From Platanthera guangdongensis (lineage: Eukaryota; Streptophyta; Magnoliopsida; Asparagales; Orchidaceae), in contig CM077166.1 in assembly GCA_039583875.1 (NCBI GenBank), forward strand, positions 90,704,564 to 90,768,563: a stretch of 64,000 nucleotides of DNA. Direction: 5' to 3'. This document shows positions 10,718 through 20,593 of this stretch, one piece after another. How positions within the stretch are numbered: position 1 is the first letter of the stretch; each line of letters opens with the position of its first letter. The position numbers and the translations under genes were made by a program. Under the pieces are notes generated by a model. The model did no database searches. It was not told the DNA's origin and saw only the letters and a program-made list of their open reading frames with translations.

Positions 10718-11021
10718 ATGTCCTATTCCTCCTCTGCAACCCACATTCTCTCCAAGTTCTGGAGATTCTGTTGCTCCTCCAGATTCTTATGCTCAGTATT
10801 AGGAATATGATCCTACTGATATCTTTATCAAAGCCCCTCCTAAGATACTGACTTACAAGAAGAAAAGGAAATATGGTGAAGGTCCTTCTGCTAACAAGTA
10901 TGTTCCTGCTAAAGCTCCTGAACATGCTGAAGTCTGGTCTCCTACTTCCAAGTATCTTATCCTGGAAACTCTTAAGTAAGTTCTGGACTTCCATGAAAGC
11001 AGAAATATTCACTACAGTTCC
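10718..11021 (+). pseudogene. TE-4 extra 3' ORF, first piece
   Basis: The frame reads PIPPLQPTF, then a stop in AQY*EYD, then a basic stretch (YKKKRKYGE) and WSPTSKYLILETLK before a TAA. The WSPTSK block matches WSPSSRN in the TE-5 extra ORF near 20960. The piece ends exactly at the TE-3 insertion site. It has no membrane segment and no known catalytic motif. The function is unknown; in related elements this position holds the envelope-like or accessory ORF. Confidence 0.6.
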
Positions 11022-11403
11022 TGTTAAAGTATTAGACCGGGCGGCTTAGCGGTCTGATCCAGCGGTTTGTTGACCGAGCGGCTTAGCGGTCTGATCCAGC
11101 GGTTTGCAGACCGGGCGGTCTATCGGTCTACCTCTGCGGCCTGTTCCATCCTGCTGGAGTTGCCGAGCGGTTATCCCATCTGTCTAACCGCGCGGCCTAT
11201 GCGGTCTCCATTATTCTACCCGCTCAGTCTTGTAAATGTTTAGTCCCACATTGTTTGTATACTCTCTTTCTCTTCTCCTTCATTCTATATAAGGGAGGTC
11301 ATACCTTTGTAAATGATATCTTTTTTGGATAATAAAATTTCAATTATTCAAAAGTTTATTCACTCGTTCTCTTCTTTTCGCTTCTTTTTGCTACTTTCTA
11401 ACA
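11022..11403 (+). repeat. TE-3 5' LTR
   Basis: The LTR is 382 bp. Two 37 bp tandem units (11035-11071 and 11072-11108) and a partial third unit carry GCGGCTTAGCGGTCTG. A TATATAAG-like TATA box lies near 11286-11292, and AATAAAATTT near 11330 is a likely polyadenylation signal. Confidence 0.95.
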
Positions 11404-11414
11404 TGGTATCAGAG
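11404..11414 (+). promoter_or_regulatory. TE-3 primer binding site (initiator tRNA-Met)
   Basis: tggtatcagag starts at the first base after the 5' LTR and is the usual plant copia primer site. Confidence 0.9.
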
Positions 11415-12056
11415 GACACGGTCATTTCCTCCTGATTCTGTGCGCTCTCTGTTATTCGCGACTTGCCTTCTCTTCTGTCCGCGCGGCTTGTTTCTATCCG
11501 CGCGGCTTGTTTCTGTCCGCTGCCCTGTTCGCGCGGCTTGCTTCTTCTTGGTTATCTTCTCCTACTGCTCTTTGTCGCCGCGACCTGTTCTCTTGTCGCC
11601 ACGCTCCTTGGTCTTTCCTGCCTCTCCGACTTCCTAGTCGTTGCGGTCTGTCCCTGTCCGCGAGTGTTGTCCCTCTACTCGCGGTTCGCTGCTGTGATCT
11701 GCCTGACCGTGCGGGTTGTTCCTTTCGCACCCGCATCTTGGTCGCGGTCACCAGCTCTTCTCCTCTCTTCTGTTCGCTCGGCCTTTTCAGTCCGCGCGAC
11801 CTCTTCCTCGCTGTGCCTTTGACCGCTTTCTAGCAGCTGCTGTGATCTGCCTGACCGTGCGGGTTGTACCTTTCTTACCCGCATCTTGGTCGAGGTCACC
11901 TGCTCTTCTCCTCTCTTCTGTTCGCTCGGCCTTTTTCAGTCCGTGCGACCTCTTCCCCGCTGTGCCTTTGCCTCTTTCTAGCCGCTACTGTTCGCGCGGC
12001 TTCTTCTGTTTTCTAACCGCTCCTGTTCGCGCGGCTTCTTCTGCTTGCCGGGTTCT
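11415..12056 (+). other. TE-3 untranslated leader with tandem duplication
   Basis: This is a GC- and pyrimidine-rich leader with repeated CGCGCGGCTT motifs. A 148 bp unit starting gctgtgatctgcctgacc at 11691 recurs at 11839. Open frames in it are short and low-complexity, so I call no gene. Confidence 0.75.
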
Positions 12057-13433
12057 ATGACTACCTCCGGTCTCACCACTACTCCTGCAGCTCCTTCTCC
12101 TCCTCCTCCTTCGGGCAACCTTGGCACCCTTTCCAAGCTTGTTGGCTCCAACTATCCCGATTGGAGCATTTCTTTCACCTTTCTCCTTCGTTCTCAACAC
12201 AAGCGTCATCACCTCACCGATGACCCTCCTCCTCGCACCTCTCCTGAGTTTGATGACTGGGATGCGAGTGATGCTCTTGTTCGCACCTCTCTGGCCAACA
12301 GCCTTTCTGATGAGTGCCTTCCCGTCATTCGCCATGATGAGACGGTCAAGGCCGCCTGGCTTCACCTAGCTGCTATCTATTCGAAGGGGGGCCAGACGTC
12401 CCGCATTTATACTCTCTATGCGGACCTCTTCGCCCGCCCTTCCATGTCACCGGCTGCGGCCTATCAGCAGGTTCAGGCTCTTGGTGCTGAAATCCTCTAG
12501 AATCGCCCCTTCTCCGCGGACTTGGCCGACCAGCACAAACACTTCCAGGAACTCCTGGTTGTTTGTTATCTTCTTCGTCTTCCCGACTCTTATGATATGA
12601 TCCGCCAGCAGATCTTGGGTGAGGCGGAATCTCCTACTTTGGATGCCACCGCGGCTCGCATTGCCGCCGTTACTTCGCTCCTCTAGCGGCCTCTGTTGGC
12701 CTCCCCCCCTTCCCAGGACTCCTTTGCTCACCAAGCTCAGCGAGGGGGCCCTAGTGGCCGTGGCTCCTCTGGCGGCCGGAGTTCCTCCCGGTTCCTCTGC
12801 GCTCACTGTGGTCGTACTGGCCATACTGTTGACCGATGCTGGCAGAAACATCCTCATCTTCGCCCTTCCGGTGATGCTCCTTCGGCCTCCGCCTCTTGTA
12901 GGTCGTCTGCCTCTGTGGCCACGACGTCAGGTAGTGCCCACGTCGTTACCCAAGGTAAATGGCTGATTGACTCCGGTGCCACCAATCATATGACGGGCAA
13001 CCCTCATTGCTTCTCCCGTCTTGAGACCCATGACCGCTTACCCCCAGTTCGTATGGCGGATGGTTCCCCGTCCCCGGTTCATGGAACGGGCATGGTTCAA
13101 CTCACTCCATCGCTTTGCTTGGAGGATACCCTCTATGTCCCGAAGTTCCCGTGCAATTTGTTATCAGTTACTACTTTATGCCGGCAACTTCAGTGCTCCG
13201 TTTTATTCACTCCCACTACTTGTTCTTTTCAGGACCCGAGGACCCAGCGGACGATTGCTACTGGGACTGAGAGCGGCGGCCTCTACTTCCTCGACGTTGT
13301 TTCCGCTCTTTCTGCCTACTCCTCCTCCACCGATCTCCATCATGTGGCATCTTCGTCTTGGACATCCTCCTCCTCTGCTTATTCGTCAGCTTCTGCCCTA
13401 CTTACCTCCTACCAGTTCTCCGCTCAACTGTGA
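12057..13433 (+). pseudogene. gag: TE-3 gag and aspartic protease, two in-frame stops
   Basis: Translation most likely starts at ATG 12057. The capsid-type region has SKLVGSNYPDWS near codon 30 and a copia gag core up to about 12680. A complete CCHC knuckle, CAHCGRTGHTVDRC, lies near 12799-12840. The protease active site DSGATNHMTG is near 12970-12999. Stops at 12498-12500 and 12683-12685 are both TAG in the same frame and could come from CAG. The frame then shifts near 13330-13345 into the integrase. Confidence 0.88.
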
Positions 13434-14477
13434 TGTGTGTCAGCTTGGCAAACATCATCGCTCCTCCTTCCCACCGAAGCAAGGCCGTGGATCCTCTCGC
13501 ATTTTTGATCTTATTCATTCTGATGTATGGGGTCCTGCTCCTAACCTCACAGTTGGTCGGGGCAGTTCCTATTTTGTTACTTTTATCGATGATTTTACTC
13601 GATGTACCTGGGTGTATCTATTAAAAGATCGCTCTGAACTATTTTCTGTCTGGCAATCTTTTTACTTTATGATTAAGACTCAATTTGCTATTTCTATTAA
13701 AGTCTTACGTTCTGATAATGCCAAGGAGTATCTGACTCATGAGTTCTCCGCGTTCTTTCACAAACATGGCCTCCTTCATCAAACGACTTGTGTTTACACC
13801 TCCCAACAGAATGGGGTGGCGGAGCGTAAAAACCATCACCTGCTTGATGTTGCGCGTACTCTCATGACGCAGATGCACGTCCCTCGTTCCTACTGGGGCT
13901 ACGCTGTGCTCCTCGCTTGCTATCTCATCAATCGCCTTCCCTGCACTGTCCTCCACGGCCAGACTCCCTTCTCCCTTCTCTACCCCCACCAGGAACCTTT
14001 TCCTCTTCCTCTCGTGTCTTTGGCTGTACGGCCTTTGTTCACGCTCCCTCCGCCACCCGCGGCAAGCTTTCCCCCTGTTCCACCAAGTGTGTCTTTTTGG
14101 GGTACTCTACCACTCAAAAAGGCTATTGCTGCTTTGACCCCCTTCTCCGCAAGCAGTTTGTCTCCGCAGATGTGACTTTTTTCGAAAATGCTTCCTATTT
14201 CTCTCCTTCCTCTTCTCTTCCTTCTCTTCCTTCTGATCTCTCCATTCCTTCCACACCTCTCCACGTTTTCCCACCTTCGTCTCCTCCTCCACCCACTCCT
14301 TCCCAGTCCGTCTCCCCACCCACCCCTCCACCCTCCTCTCCGCTGCCGTCTCTCTCTAGTCCCGGGCCAGCCTTCTCCGCCACGGACGCTCCGGTCGCTG
14401 ACGCTCCCGTCGCCGACGCTCCCGTTGACCTGGATGTTCCCATTGCCCTTCGCAAAGGGGTGCGGGCGTGTACTTAA
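13336..14477 (+). pseudogene. pol: TE-3 pre-integrase and integrase, frameshifted
   Basis: WHLRLGHP and CDVCQLGKHH give the His and Cys zinc ligands. The core has FIDDFTRCTWVY, LRSDNAKEY and TSQQNGVAERKN. A frameshift lies near 14005-14020. Past it come RVFGCTAFVHAP and FLGYSTTQKGY, then a Pro/Ser-rich linker and a DAPVADAPVADAPV triplet. TAA at 14475-14477 breaks the frame just before reverse transcriptase and could be a changed CAA. Confidence 0.88.
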
Positions 14478-16094
14478 CACCCGCTCACGGCTGTTGTTTC
14501 TTATGATCAGCTTTCTCCTTCTCGCAGGTGTTTTGCCTTGGCTATCTCTGCTACTTCTACTCCCCATACCTACCAGGAGGCTCTCGCTCTCCCTCATTGG
14601 AAGTCTGCCATGGATGAGGAGATGGCTACTCTTACTGAACGGGGTACCTGGACCCTGGTTCCTCCTCCCGTGGGCACTGATGTGGTTGGCTGTCGCTGGG
14701 TATTCGTTGTGAAGTTTCGCCCCGACGGCACTGTGGATCGCTACAAAGCCCGGCTGGTGGCCAAGGGATTTACTCAGACTTATGGCGTTGATTACTTTGA
14801 TACCTTCTCTCCGGTTGCTCGCCTCAGCACCATCCGGGTTCTCTTTTCTGTGGCTGTTAACCGGGCTTGGGCTATTTCCCAGCTTGATGTGAAGAATGCC
14901 TTTCTCTATGGCGATCTTCAGGAGGACGTCTATATGGAGCAACCTCCTGGGTATGTTGCTCAGGGGGAGACACGTGTCTGTCATTTGAAGAAGGCCATTT
15001 ATGGCCTAAAGCACAGCCCTCGGGCATGGTTCGAAAAATTCAGTGGTATTGTGGCTACCATCGGCTTTCAAAGGAGTTCGGCCGATCACTCCTTATTCAT
15101 TCGCAAAACGGCCTCGGGACTGGTGGTTTTGGCCGTATATGTGGATGATATTCTCCTTACTGGCGATGACCGAGATGGGGTGGACTTGACGAAGAAGCAC
15201 CTCCGTCAGCACTTGGTCACGAAGGATATGGGCTCCCCAAAATACTTTTTGGGGATAGAAATCTCTCGGAAACTTGACTCCTTGGTTCTCTCTCAACGGA
15301 AGTATGCCCTTGATCTTCTTCGAGAAGCAGGCTTGACAGGTGCCAAACCAGCTCGTTTTCCCATGGCCGTTGGAGAAGACAAAACGTGGACGGATGATTC
15401 GCCTCTTCTATCCGATGTCACACGGTACAGACGTTTGGTAGGCAAACTCATCTATCTCACGGTGACTAGACCCGACATCGCCTACGCTGTAGGCAAGGTC
15501 AGTCAGTTTATGCAAGCTCCCAGGGAGTGTCATCTTCAGTCCGCCCTGAAGATTTTAGAGTATATCAAAGCAGCACAGGGCAGAGGGTTACTCTTTCAGA
15601 AGAATGGCCATCTGAGGGTTGAGGCCTACTCAGATTCAAGTTATGCGGATGACAAAGGCGATCGTAAATCCACGTCAGGTTTTTGTACCTTTGTTGGAGG
15701 TAATCTCGTGAGTTGGAAGAGCAAGAAACAGTCTGTTGTTTCCAGATCCAGTGCCGAAGCAGAATACCGGAGTATGGCGTCAACCACGTGTGAGTTAAAG
15801 TGGTTGCGGGCTCTCATGCTTGACCTGGGCGAGGTATATGACTGTCATCTCCCTATGTTCTGTGACAACAAGGCCGCTATACACATATCCAGAAATCCGG
15901 TCTTCCATGAGAGAACGAAGCATATAGAGGTTGACTGTCACTTCATTCGGGAGGAGATTATGAAGAAACAGATTTGTACTCCTTTCGTCACCTCTGACAA
16001 GGAGTTGGCAGATATCTTCACCAAGCCGGTTTCTACTTCCTTCTTCCGCATCTGTGACAAGCTGGGCATGATTGATATCTATGCTCCAGCTTGA
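14478..16094 (+). CDS. pol: TE-3 reverse transcriptase and RNase H, open frame
   Basis: The frame is open from 14478 to TGA 16092-16094. Reverse transcriptase begins near EALALPHWKSAMDEEM and has DVKNAFLYGD and YVDD at 15138-15149. RNase H follows with YSDSSYADD, SSAEAEYRS and CDNKAAIH, and ends IFTKPVSTSFF. All catalytic Asp/Glu positions I can recognise are present. In the intact element it would be part of a longer polyprotein; an ATG exists at 14538, but it has no reason to be a start. The polypurine tract overlaps the 3' end. Confidence 0.92.
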   Translation, partial: HPLTAVVSYDQLSPSRRCFALAISATSTPHTYQEALALPHWKSAMDEEMATLTERGTWTLVPPPVGTDVVGCRWVFVVKFRPDGTVDRYKARLVAKGFTQTYGVDYFDTFSPVARLSTIRVLFSVAVNRAWAISQLDVKNAFLYGDLQEDVYMEQPPGYVAQGETRVCHLKKAIYGLKHSPRAWFEKFSGIVATIGFQRSSADHSLFIRKTASGLVVLAVYVDDILLTGDDRDGVDLTKKHLRQHLVTKDMGSPKYFLGIEISRKLDSLVLSQRKYALDLLREAGLTGAKPARFPMAVGEDKTWTDDSPLLSDVTRYRRLVGKLIYLTVTRPDIAYAVGKVSQFMQAPRECHLQSALKILEYIKAAQGRGLLFQKNGHLRVEAYSDSSYADDKGDRKSTSGFCTFVGGNLVSWKSKKQSVVSRSSAEAEYRSMASTTCELKWLRALMLDLGEVYDCHLPMFCDNKAAIHISRNPVFHERTKHIEVDCHFIREEIMKKQICTPFVTSDKELADIFTKPVSTSFFRICDKLGMIDIYAPA

Positions 16095-16101
16095 GGGGGA
16101 G
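16093..16101 (+). promoter_or_regulatory. TE-3 polypurine tract
   Basis: gaggggga followed by g lies directly before the TG of the 3' LTR. Confidence 0.85.
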
Positions 16102-16483
16102 TGTTAAAGTATTAGACCGGGCAGCTTAGCGGTCTGATCCAGCGGTTTATTGACCGAGCGGCTTAGCGGTCTGATCCAGCGGTTTGCAGACCGGGCGGTC
16201 TATCGGTCTACCTCTGCGGCCTGTTCCATCCTGCTGGAGTTGCCGAGCGGTTATCCCATCTGTCTAACCGCGCGGCCTATGCGGTCTCCATTATTCTAGC
16301 CGCTCAGTCTTGTAAATGTTTAGTCCCACATTGTTTGTATACTCTCTTTCTCTTCTCCGCCATTCTATATAATGGAGGTCATACCTTTGTAAATGATATC
16401 TTTTTTGGATAATAAAATTTCAATTATTCAAAAGTTTATTCGCTCGTTCTCTTCTTTTCGCTTCTTTTTGCTACTTTCTAACA
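16102..16483 (+). repeat. TE-3 3' LTR
   Basis: The LTR is 382 bp and differs from the 5' copy at 7 positions. It has the same 37 bp tandem units, TATATAA near 16366 and AATAAAATTT near 16410. Confidence 0.95.
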
Positions 16484-16659
16484 GTTCCCATGAATGGGAG
16501 TTGTATGAGAAGTCCATGACCTAAAGGAGAATCTATGACAGGGAATATGGAAGAAATAATCCAGCTGCTCCTCCCAGACCACCCAAATATTATCCTAAAC
16601 CCTACAGCTATCACAGAAGAAAGCAAGAGAAACAAGACAAGCAACATCATCAGAGCTAG
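16484..16659 (+). pseudogene. TE-4 extra 3' ORF, second piece
   Basis: It continues 10718-11021 after TE-3. The residues next to the junction (SSHEWELYEK) match the position of YSDQEWRKHE in the TE-5 ORF, and PKYYPKPYSYHRRK matches NYFPKPYHYFERQK. There is an in-frame stop near 16521, and the natural end is TAG at 16657-16659. The C-terminus is basic and Gln/His-rich. The continuity with the first piece shows that TE-3 landed inside this ORF. Confidence 0.6.
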
Positions 16660-16860
16660 CCCAATAGACTCATGAGCTATGGAAATAGATTTTAGTTGTT
16701 TATGATATTTCTGGATAATCATATTTATATAATTCAAAGTTTTTGATCTTATTATTCATAGTTCCTTGTTTGCTTACACAACTTGATTACTTAGCATTCT
16801 TTTTATGTCTATAATTCACCTTAGTATAAAGGGTTCTGACTTCTACAAATAGGGGGAGAT
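16660..16860 (+). other. TE-4 3' untranslated tail and polypurine tract
   Basis: AT-rich sequence follows the ORF stop and ends in aaatagggggagat (about 16847-16860), next to the LTR start. No gene is visible. Confidence 0.65.
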
Positions 16861-17186
16861 TTTTGGGTATTGTATCCACACTAACCCAGATTTGATGAAG
16901 TCACCCTTGAACTAAGATGAATTAAGTTGTATTTGATGTTTGGTTTGAGTTATGTGTTTGCAGGATTCTAATGAGAAGTGTAGACCAATGTTAGTCTACA
17001 ATGGGTCACCAAACATAGGACCATATAATATAATCCCTCATTGTGTGTTCCAAACTGTTGACTCATGTGTAGCCTCTCTATTGGGATACACTTCATATTT
17101 AAGCTCTAGGACTATGAGAAAAACACTTGATGTTGATTTCCCTTAGAAGAAGAAAATCTGTCAGAAAAATATTTCTCAAGTAAATA

Positions 17187-17990
17187 CTCGAGTACCTTCT
17201 TATTTACTCGAGTAAGTTACCGAGTTTATACTCGAGTAGTAATTCACTTACTCGAGTAGTTATGATGTACTCGTGTCATCCAATTATGGCTCTCGAGTAA
17301 TTCATCTTGTATACTCGAGTAATTTCCACTTATCTCTCGAGTTTCTAGATTTTCTCTTCTCAAATTTGTCTAAGTGAAATACGTGAGTAGTATTATATAT
17401 ACTCGAGTAGTTCTATCTTCTATCTCGAGTTAATGGTATTCTGACTCTCGTGTAGTTTCAAGTTACTCGAGTAGTCTAACTCATATACTCGAGTAGTTCA
17501 TCTACTACTCAAGTAGTCAAATGCTTTTACTCGTGTAATCCAGAATTCTATTACAGAAAAGTTCACTAAGTGATTTACTCGAGTAGTTCATGTTATATAC
17601 TCGAGTAGATCAATCTGTCTTGAGTAGTCCATGTTACATACTCGAGTAGTTCAATTTTTCCTGATCCAGAATTTTTCCAAGTGTTTGTCTCGAGTAAGTT
17701 TCTAATATACTAGAGTAGTTCATTTTTATATACTCGATTAGTACTTCTTGAACTCGAGTAATATACTCCACCTCTCGTGTAAGTACTTAAGTACTCGAGT
17801 AAGTCATTTTGTTACTCGAGTAACTGAGTCCCTCTCATTCTTATTTACTCGAGTAGCTGACTCCATATACTCGAGTAATGATTTCTTTATCTCCCGAGTA
17901 CTTTTTCTCATGTACTCGAGTAGTCCTTTCTACCTACTCGAGTAGTGCTGCATATATTCGAGTAGTTCTGCTTGACTCGAGTAACTTACT
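17187..17990 (+). repeat. Array of TACTCGAGTA palindromes in TE-4 LTR
   Basis: A perfect 10 bp palindrome, TACTCGAGTA, is often extended to ACTACTCGAGTAGT. It recurs with variants about every 20-40 bp across 800 bp. Some copies have decayed to TACTCGTGTA or CTCAAG. The array ends about 120 bp before the TATA box. The same array on the other strand is in TE-8 (49153-49935). Confidence 0.9.
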
Positions 17991-18109
17991 TTGACTATTT
18001 TCAGAAATTTCTTAAGTCCAGACCTAACGGTCTTATTCTTAAACTCTGACGTGATTGGTCCGTGTGACTTTCTCTTTATGAACCATTTAAGTCTAATCTT
18101 CTTGTCTCC

Positions 18110-18116
18110 TATAAAA
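18110..18116 (+). promoter_or_regulatory. TATA box of TE-4 LTR
   Basis: TATAAAA follows the CTCGAG array. The TE-8 counterpart, TATATAA, is at 49026-49032 on the minus strand. Confidence 0.65.
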
Positions 18117-18437
18117 GGTCTTGTCAAACCGACAAACCCTAAGTTTTCAAGAAGAAAATTATTCTAAGTTTTGCAGTCGTCTCTTTCCAAAAGAACTCTG
18201 TCTCCTCTCTCTCTCTCTCTGCAAGAACTGGAAACTCGTCGCCGCCGCCATCGCTAAATTCCGACCGGCTGGGGTTTTTTCTTTTCAGAGGATTCAGATT
18301 AAGAAGACTCTACAGATCGAGATCTCCGCTCAACGATTCATCTACTCTTTCGATCGTGTAAGGTCAAGAAGTTCCAGATCTGATCTTGCCGAAATTCTTC
18401 TTCAATATTCTGATAAAGCTGCACGCCTAGAAGAAGG

Positions 18438-20326
18438 TGAAATAATTAGTGCCTAAACACCTAGAGGGGGGGTGAATAGGTGTACTTTTTTTTTTAATTT
18501 TAAGGCAGAAACTCTGTACAATTAAACCTGTATTTGCAATATTCTACAACTATTCAGCACAGCTAGCTCAGCAATCACAAAAACAATCAAACACAGAGTG
18601 CACACAGATTTTTATAGTTGTTCCCCAAGGTCTGGGTACATCCACTTTCCCCCTACGTCTATCTAGCAGTGTACTAGATTCGGCCTAACTTCTGCACTTC
18701 ACCTCAGATCCTCAGATCTTATAGCTCAGAACCCCAAACAGGTTCCTACAACTCAGAGTGTCCCCACTCCTACAACTCAGGTACAAAGCCCTACCACTCA
18801 GTCTTCAACAAGACCTAAACTCAGGCTAAACAGCCCTACCTCAACCTTCAACAAGGCCTACACTCAGAGAATAGATTCTCCTACACTCAGGCTCAAAAGA
18901 CCTACCTCAGCCTTTATAAATTTAGGCTGACAACTCAGATCCCTTAGGATCCTACAAAAGGATAATAAATGAGTTTTAGGTTTCCACTCTATTTGAGAGA
19001 ATGAAGAGGGTAACCTTCTTGATCTGTTCTTGATAGAACTGATTCCTGAGATCAACTCTTTCTTTGCTTTCTTCAAGACTTTTTGAGTCTGAACTCAGTA
19101 AAAGTTGATCTTCTTGAAGTAGACTGGCTGGCAACTTCCTTCTTAGGATGGAAAATTAAATCTGGATCCCTCTTTGCAGTCTGGTTCAGAACCTGCTTCT
19201 TAAGAGAGTTGATTAAACAAGTCTCTTTCTTGATTTCAATTACTGGAGTTCTCTCTCTCCAAGTAAATCTGAAATTTCTTCAGAATACTGATTTACAGTT
19301 TTTTCTGGATCTGTATTCTGCAATGATTGATCTTTTGATCTTCTTCTTTTTTGTGATTGATATCGATGCCTTTCTGTTGAAGGAGAAAGGCCTTTATATA
19401 GTATTCCTCCTAGGTAACCGGCTGATCCGGTTTCTAACAAACTTCTAACAGCTTTGACAGTTGCAGTAGACCCGCTGAAATGGCAGCTGTCAAGTCATCC
19501 AGTAACTTCTTGAAAATACTGTCTCTGTCTGAAAGTGTCGAGACTGATCTTCAATATGTGTCGACACAAATAGACTAAGTGTCGACACAAGTGAACAAAG
19601 TGTCGACACATGCCTTGGTGGTGTCGACACAACTTCGTTTGTTTTTTGTAACAACTTCTCGATACTACTTCTTCAGAATGTGTCGACACTGATTCTGTGT
19701 GTCGACACAAGCCTTCTATTGAATGTGTCGACACTGATTCTGTGTGTCGACACAAATACTTCTTCTTTAACACTTAGTTGAATTCTGCTGTGTGTGGACA
19801 CATCTCCTTTGTGTCAACACATGCCTTCTTGCGTTGAAACTTGCTGAGTGTCGACACATCTCCTTTGTGTCGACACAAGTACTTCTTTTACTTTAACTTT
19901 GTTGAAGCTTGCTGAGTGTCGACACAGCCTCCTGGTGTCGACACATTTGATGTCGACTAAGCATCTCTGGGTGTCGACATTGCCTCTAAGTATCGACACA
20001 ATTAATGTTTACAATTCTTCACAGTGTGTCGACACTGCCTGTATGTGTCGACACATTTCTTCTGGTGTCGACTCTGCTTTTCCTGGTGTAGACACAATTT
20101 ACTCCAAGTGTCGACACAGCTTTTCTCCAGTGTCGACACAAGCCTTCATAAGTGTCGACACTGCTTCTCTAGTTGTCGACACATGGACTTAGAAATTTTT
20201 CGCATTTCCTGCAATTACTTAACCTGCACAAATAAACTCAAAACACATCAAATACACCTTGATGTATATCATTGAGTAGGGTGAGATGTCTTCAAATCTG
20301 GTACACATTTTCCAATGTACCCAACA
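18438..20326 (-). repeat. TE-5 3' LTR
   Basis: The LTR is 1889 bp and homologous to 29193-31086. TATATAAA is at 19393-19400 (minus), and the palindrome array spans 19537-20190. Confidence 0.92.
19537..20190 (-). repeat. Array of TGTGTCGACACA palindromes in TE-5 3' LTR
   Basis: This is the same array as 30295-30945. Individual copies differ between the two LTRs, so decay of single copies has occurred after insertion. Confidence 0.9.
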
Positions 20327-20342
20327 ATCTCCCTCTATTTGG
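20327..20342 (-). promoter_or_regulatory. TE-5 polypurine tract
   Basis: In sense, CCAAATAGAGGGAGAT directly precedes the TGTTGGG start of the 3' LTR. The 250 bases between it and the ORF end are AT-rich and hold no gene. Confidence 0.8.
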
Positions 20343-20593
20343 AGAAGTCATAACCCTTAGTCAATGATATACACCATACATAACAAATACACAATATGAT
20401 GTATAAAAGCAATATATGACAGGGTAACAACTGAAACAAAACATATAAAAATATTTCATCACAGAATACTAATGCTATCACAATGAGTATTCACAATAGA
20501 TTTGTTTCAACTTCCAAAAGTTTCTTTAATCAAAAGTTTACATGGATTTTTAGCACAAAAGATTAAAAAATGTAAACTCAAGAAAATTATATT

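Larger units (their letters stand above)
11022..16483 (+). mobile_element. TE-3: near-complete Ty1/copia retrotransposon
   Basis: The element is 5462 bp with two 382 bp LTRs (11022-11403 and 16102-16483) that begin TGTTAAAG and end CTAACA. I count 7 mismatches between them, or 98.2% identity. A perfect 5 bp target duplication, gttcc, flanks it (11017-11021 and 16484-16488). It has an initiator-Met primer site, gag, protease, integrase, reverse transcriptase, RNase H and a polypurine tract. Gag-integrase is broken by three stops and two frameshifts, while RT-RNase H is intact. It is the youngest insertion here and lies in the TE-4 3' ORF. Confidence 0.96.
16861..18437 (+). repeat. TE-4 3' LTR, first part
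   Basis: It begins TTTTGGGTAT, equivalent to TGTTGGGTAT in the TE-8 LTR on the other strand, so the terminal TG is mutated. It holds the CTCGAG palindrome array, a TATA box and a leader. It is cut by TE-5 at 18437 and continues at 31092. Confidence 0.85.

Noticed and set aside
11440..12060. Several overlapping open frames on both strands in the TE-3 leader
   Set aside because: Low-complexity, GC-rich sequence with no conserved domain, lying between primer site and gag.
13980..14984. 334-residue open frame on the minus strand
   Set aside because: It is antisense to the Pro/Ser-rich linker and reverse transcriptase of TE-3, and its composition mirrors the sense repeats.
17187..17990. CRISPR-like array (regular short repeats with spacers)
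   Set aside because: The repeats are palindromes of about 10 bp at uneven spacing inside plant LTRs, with no cas genes. The same applies to 19537-20190, 30295-30945 and 49153-49935.
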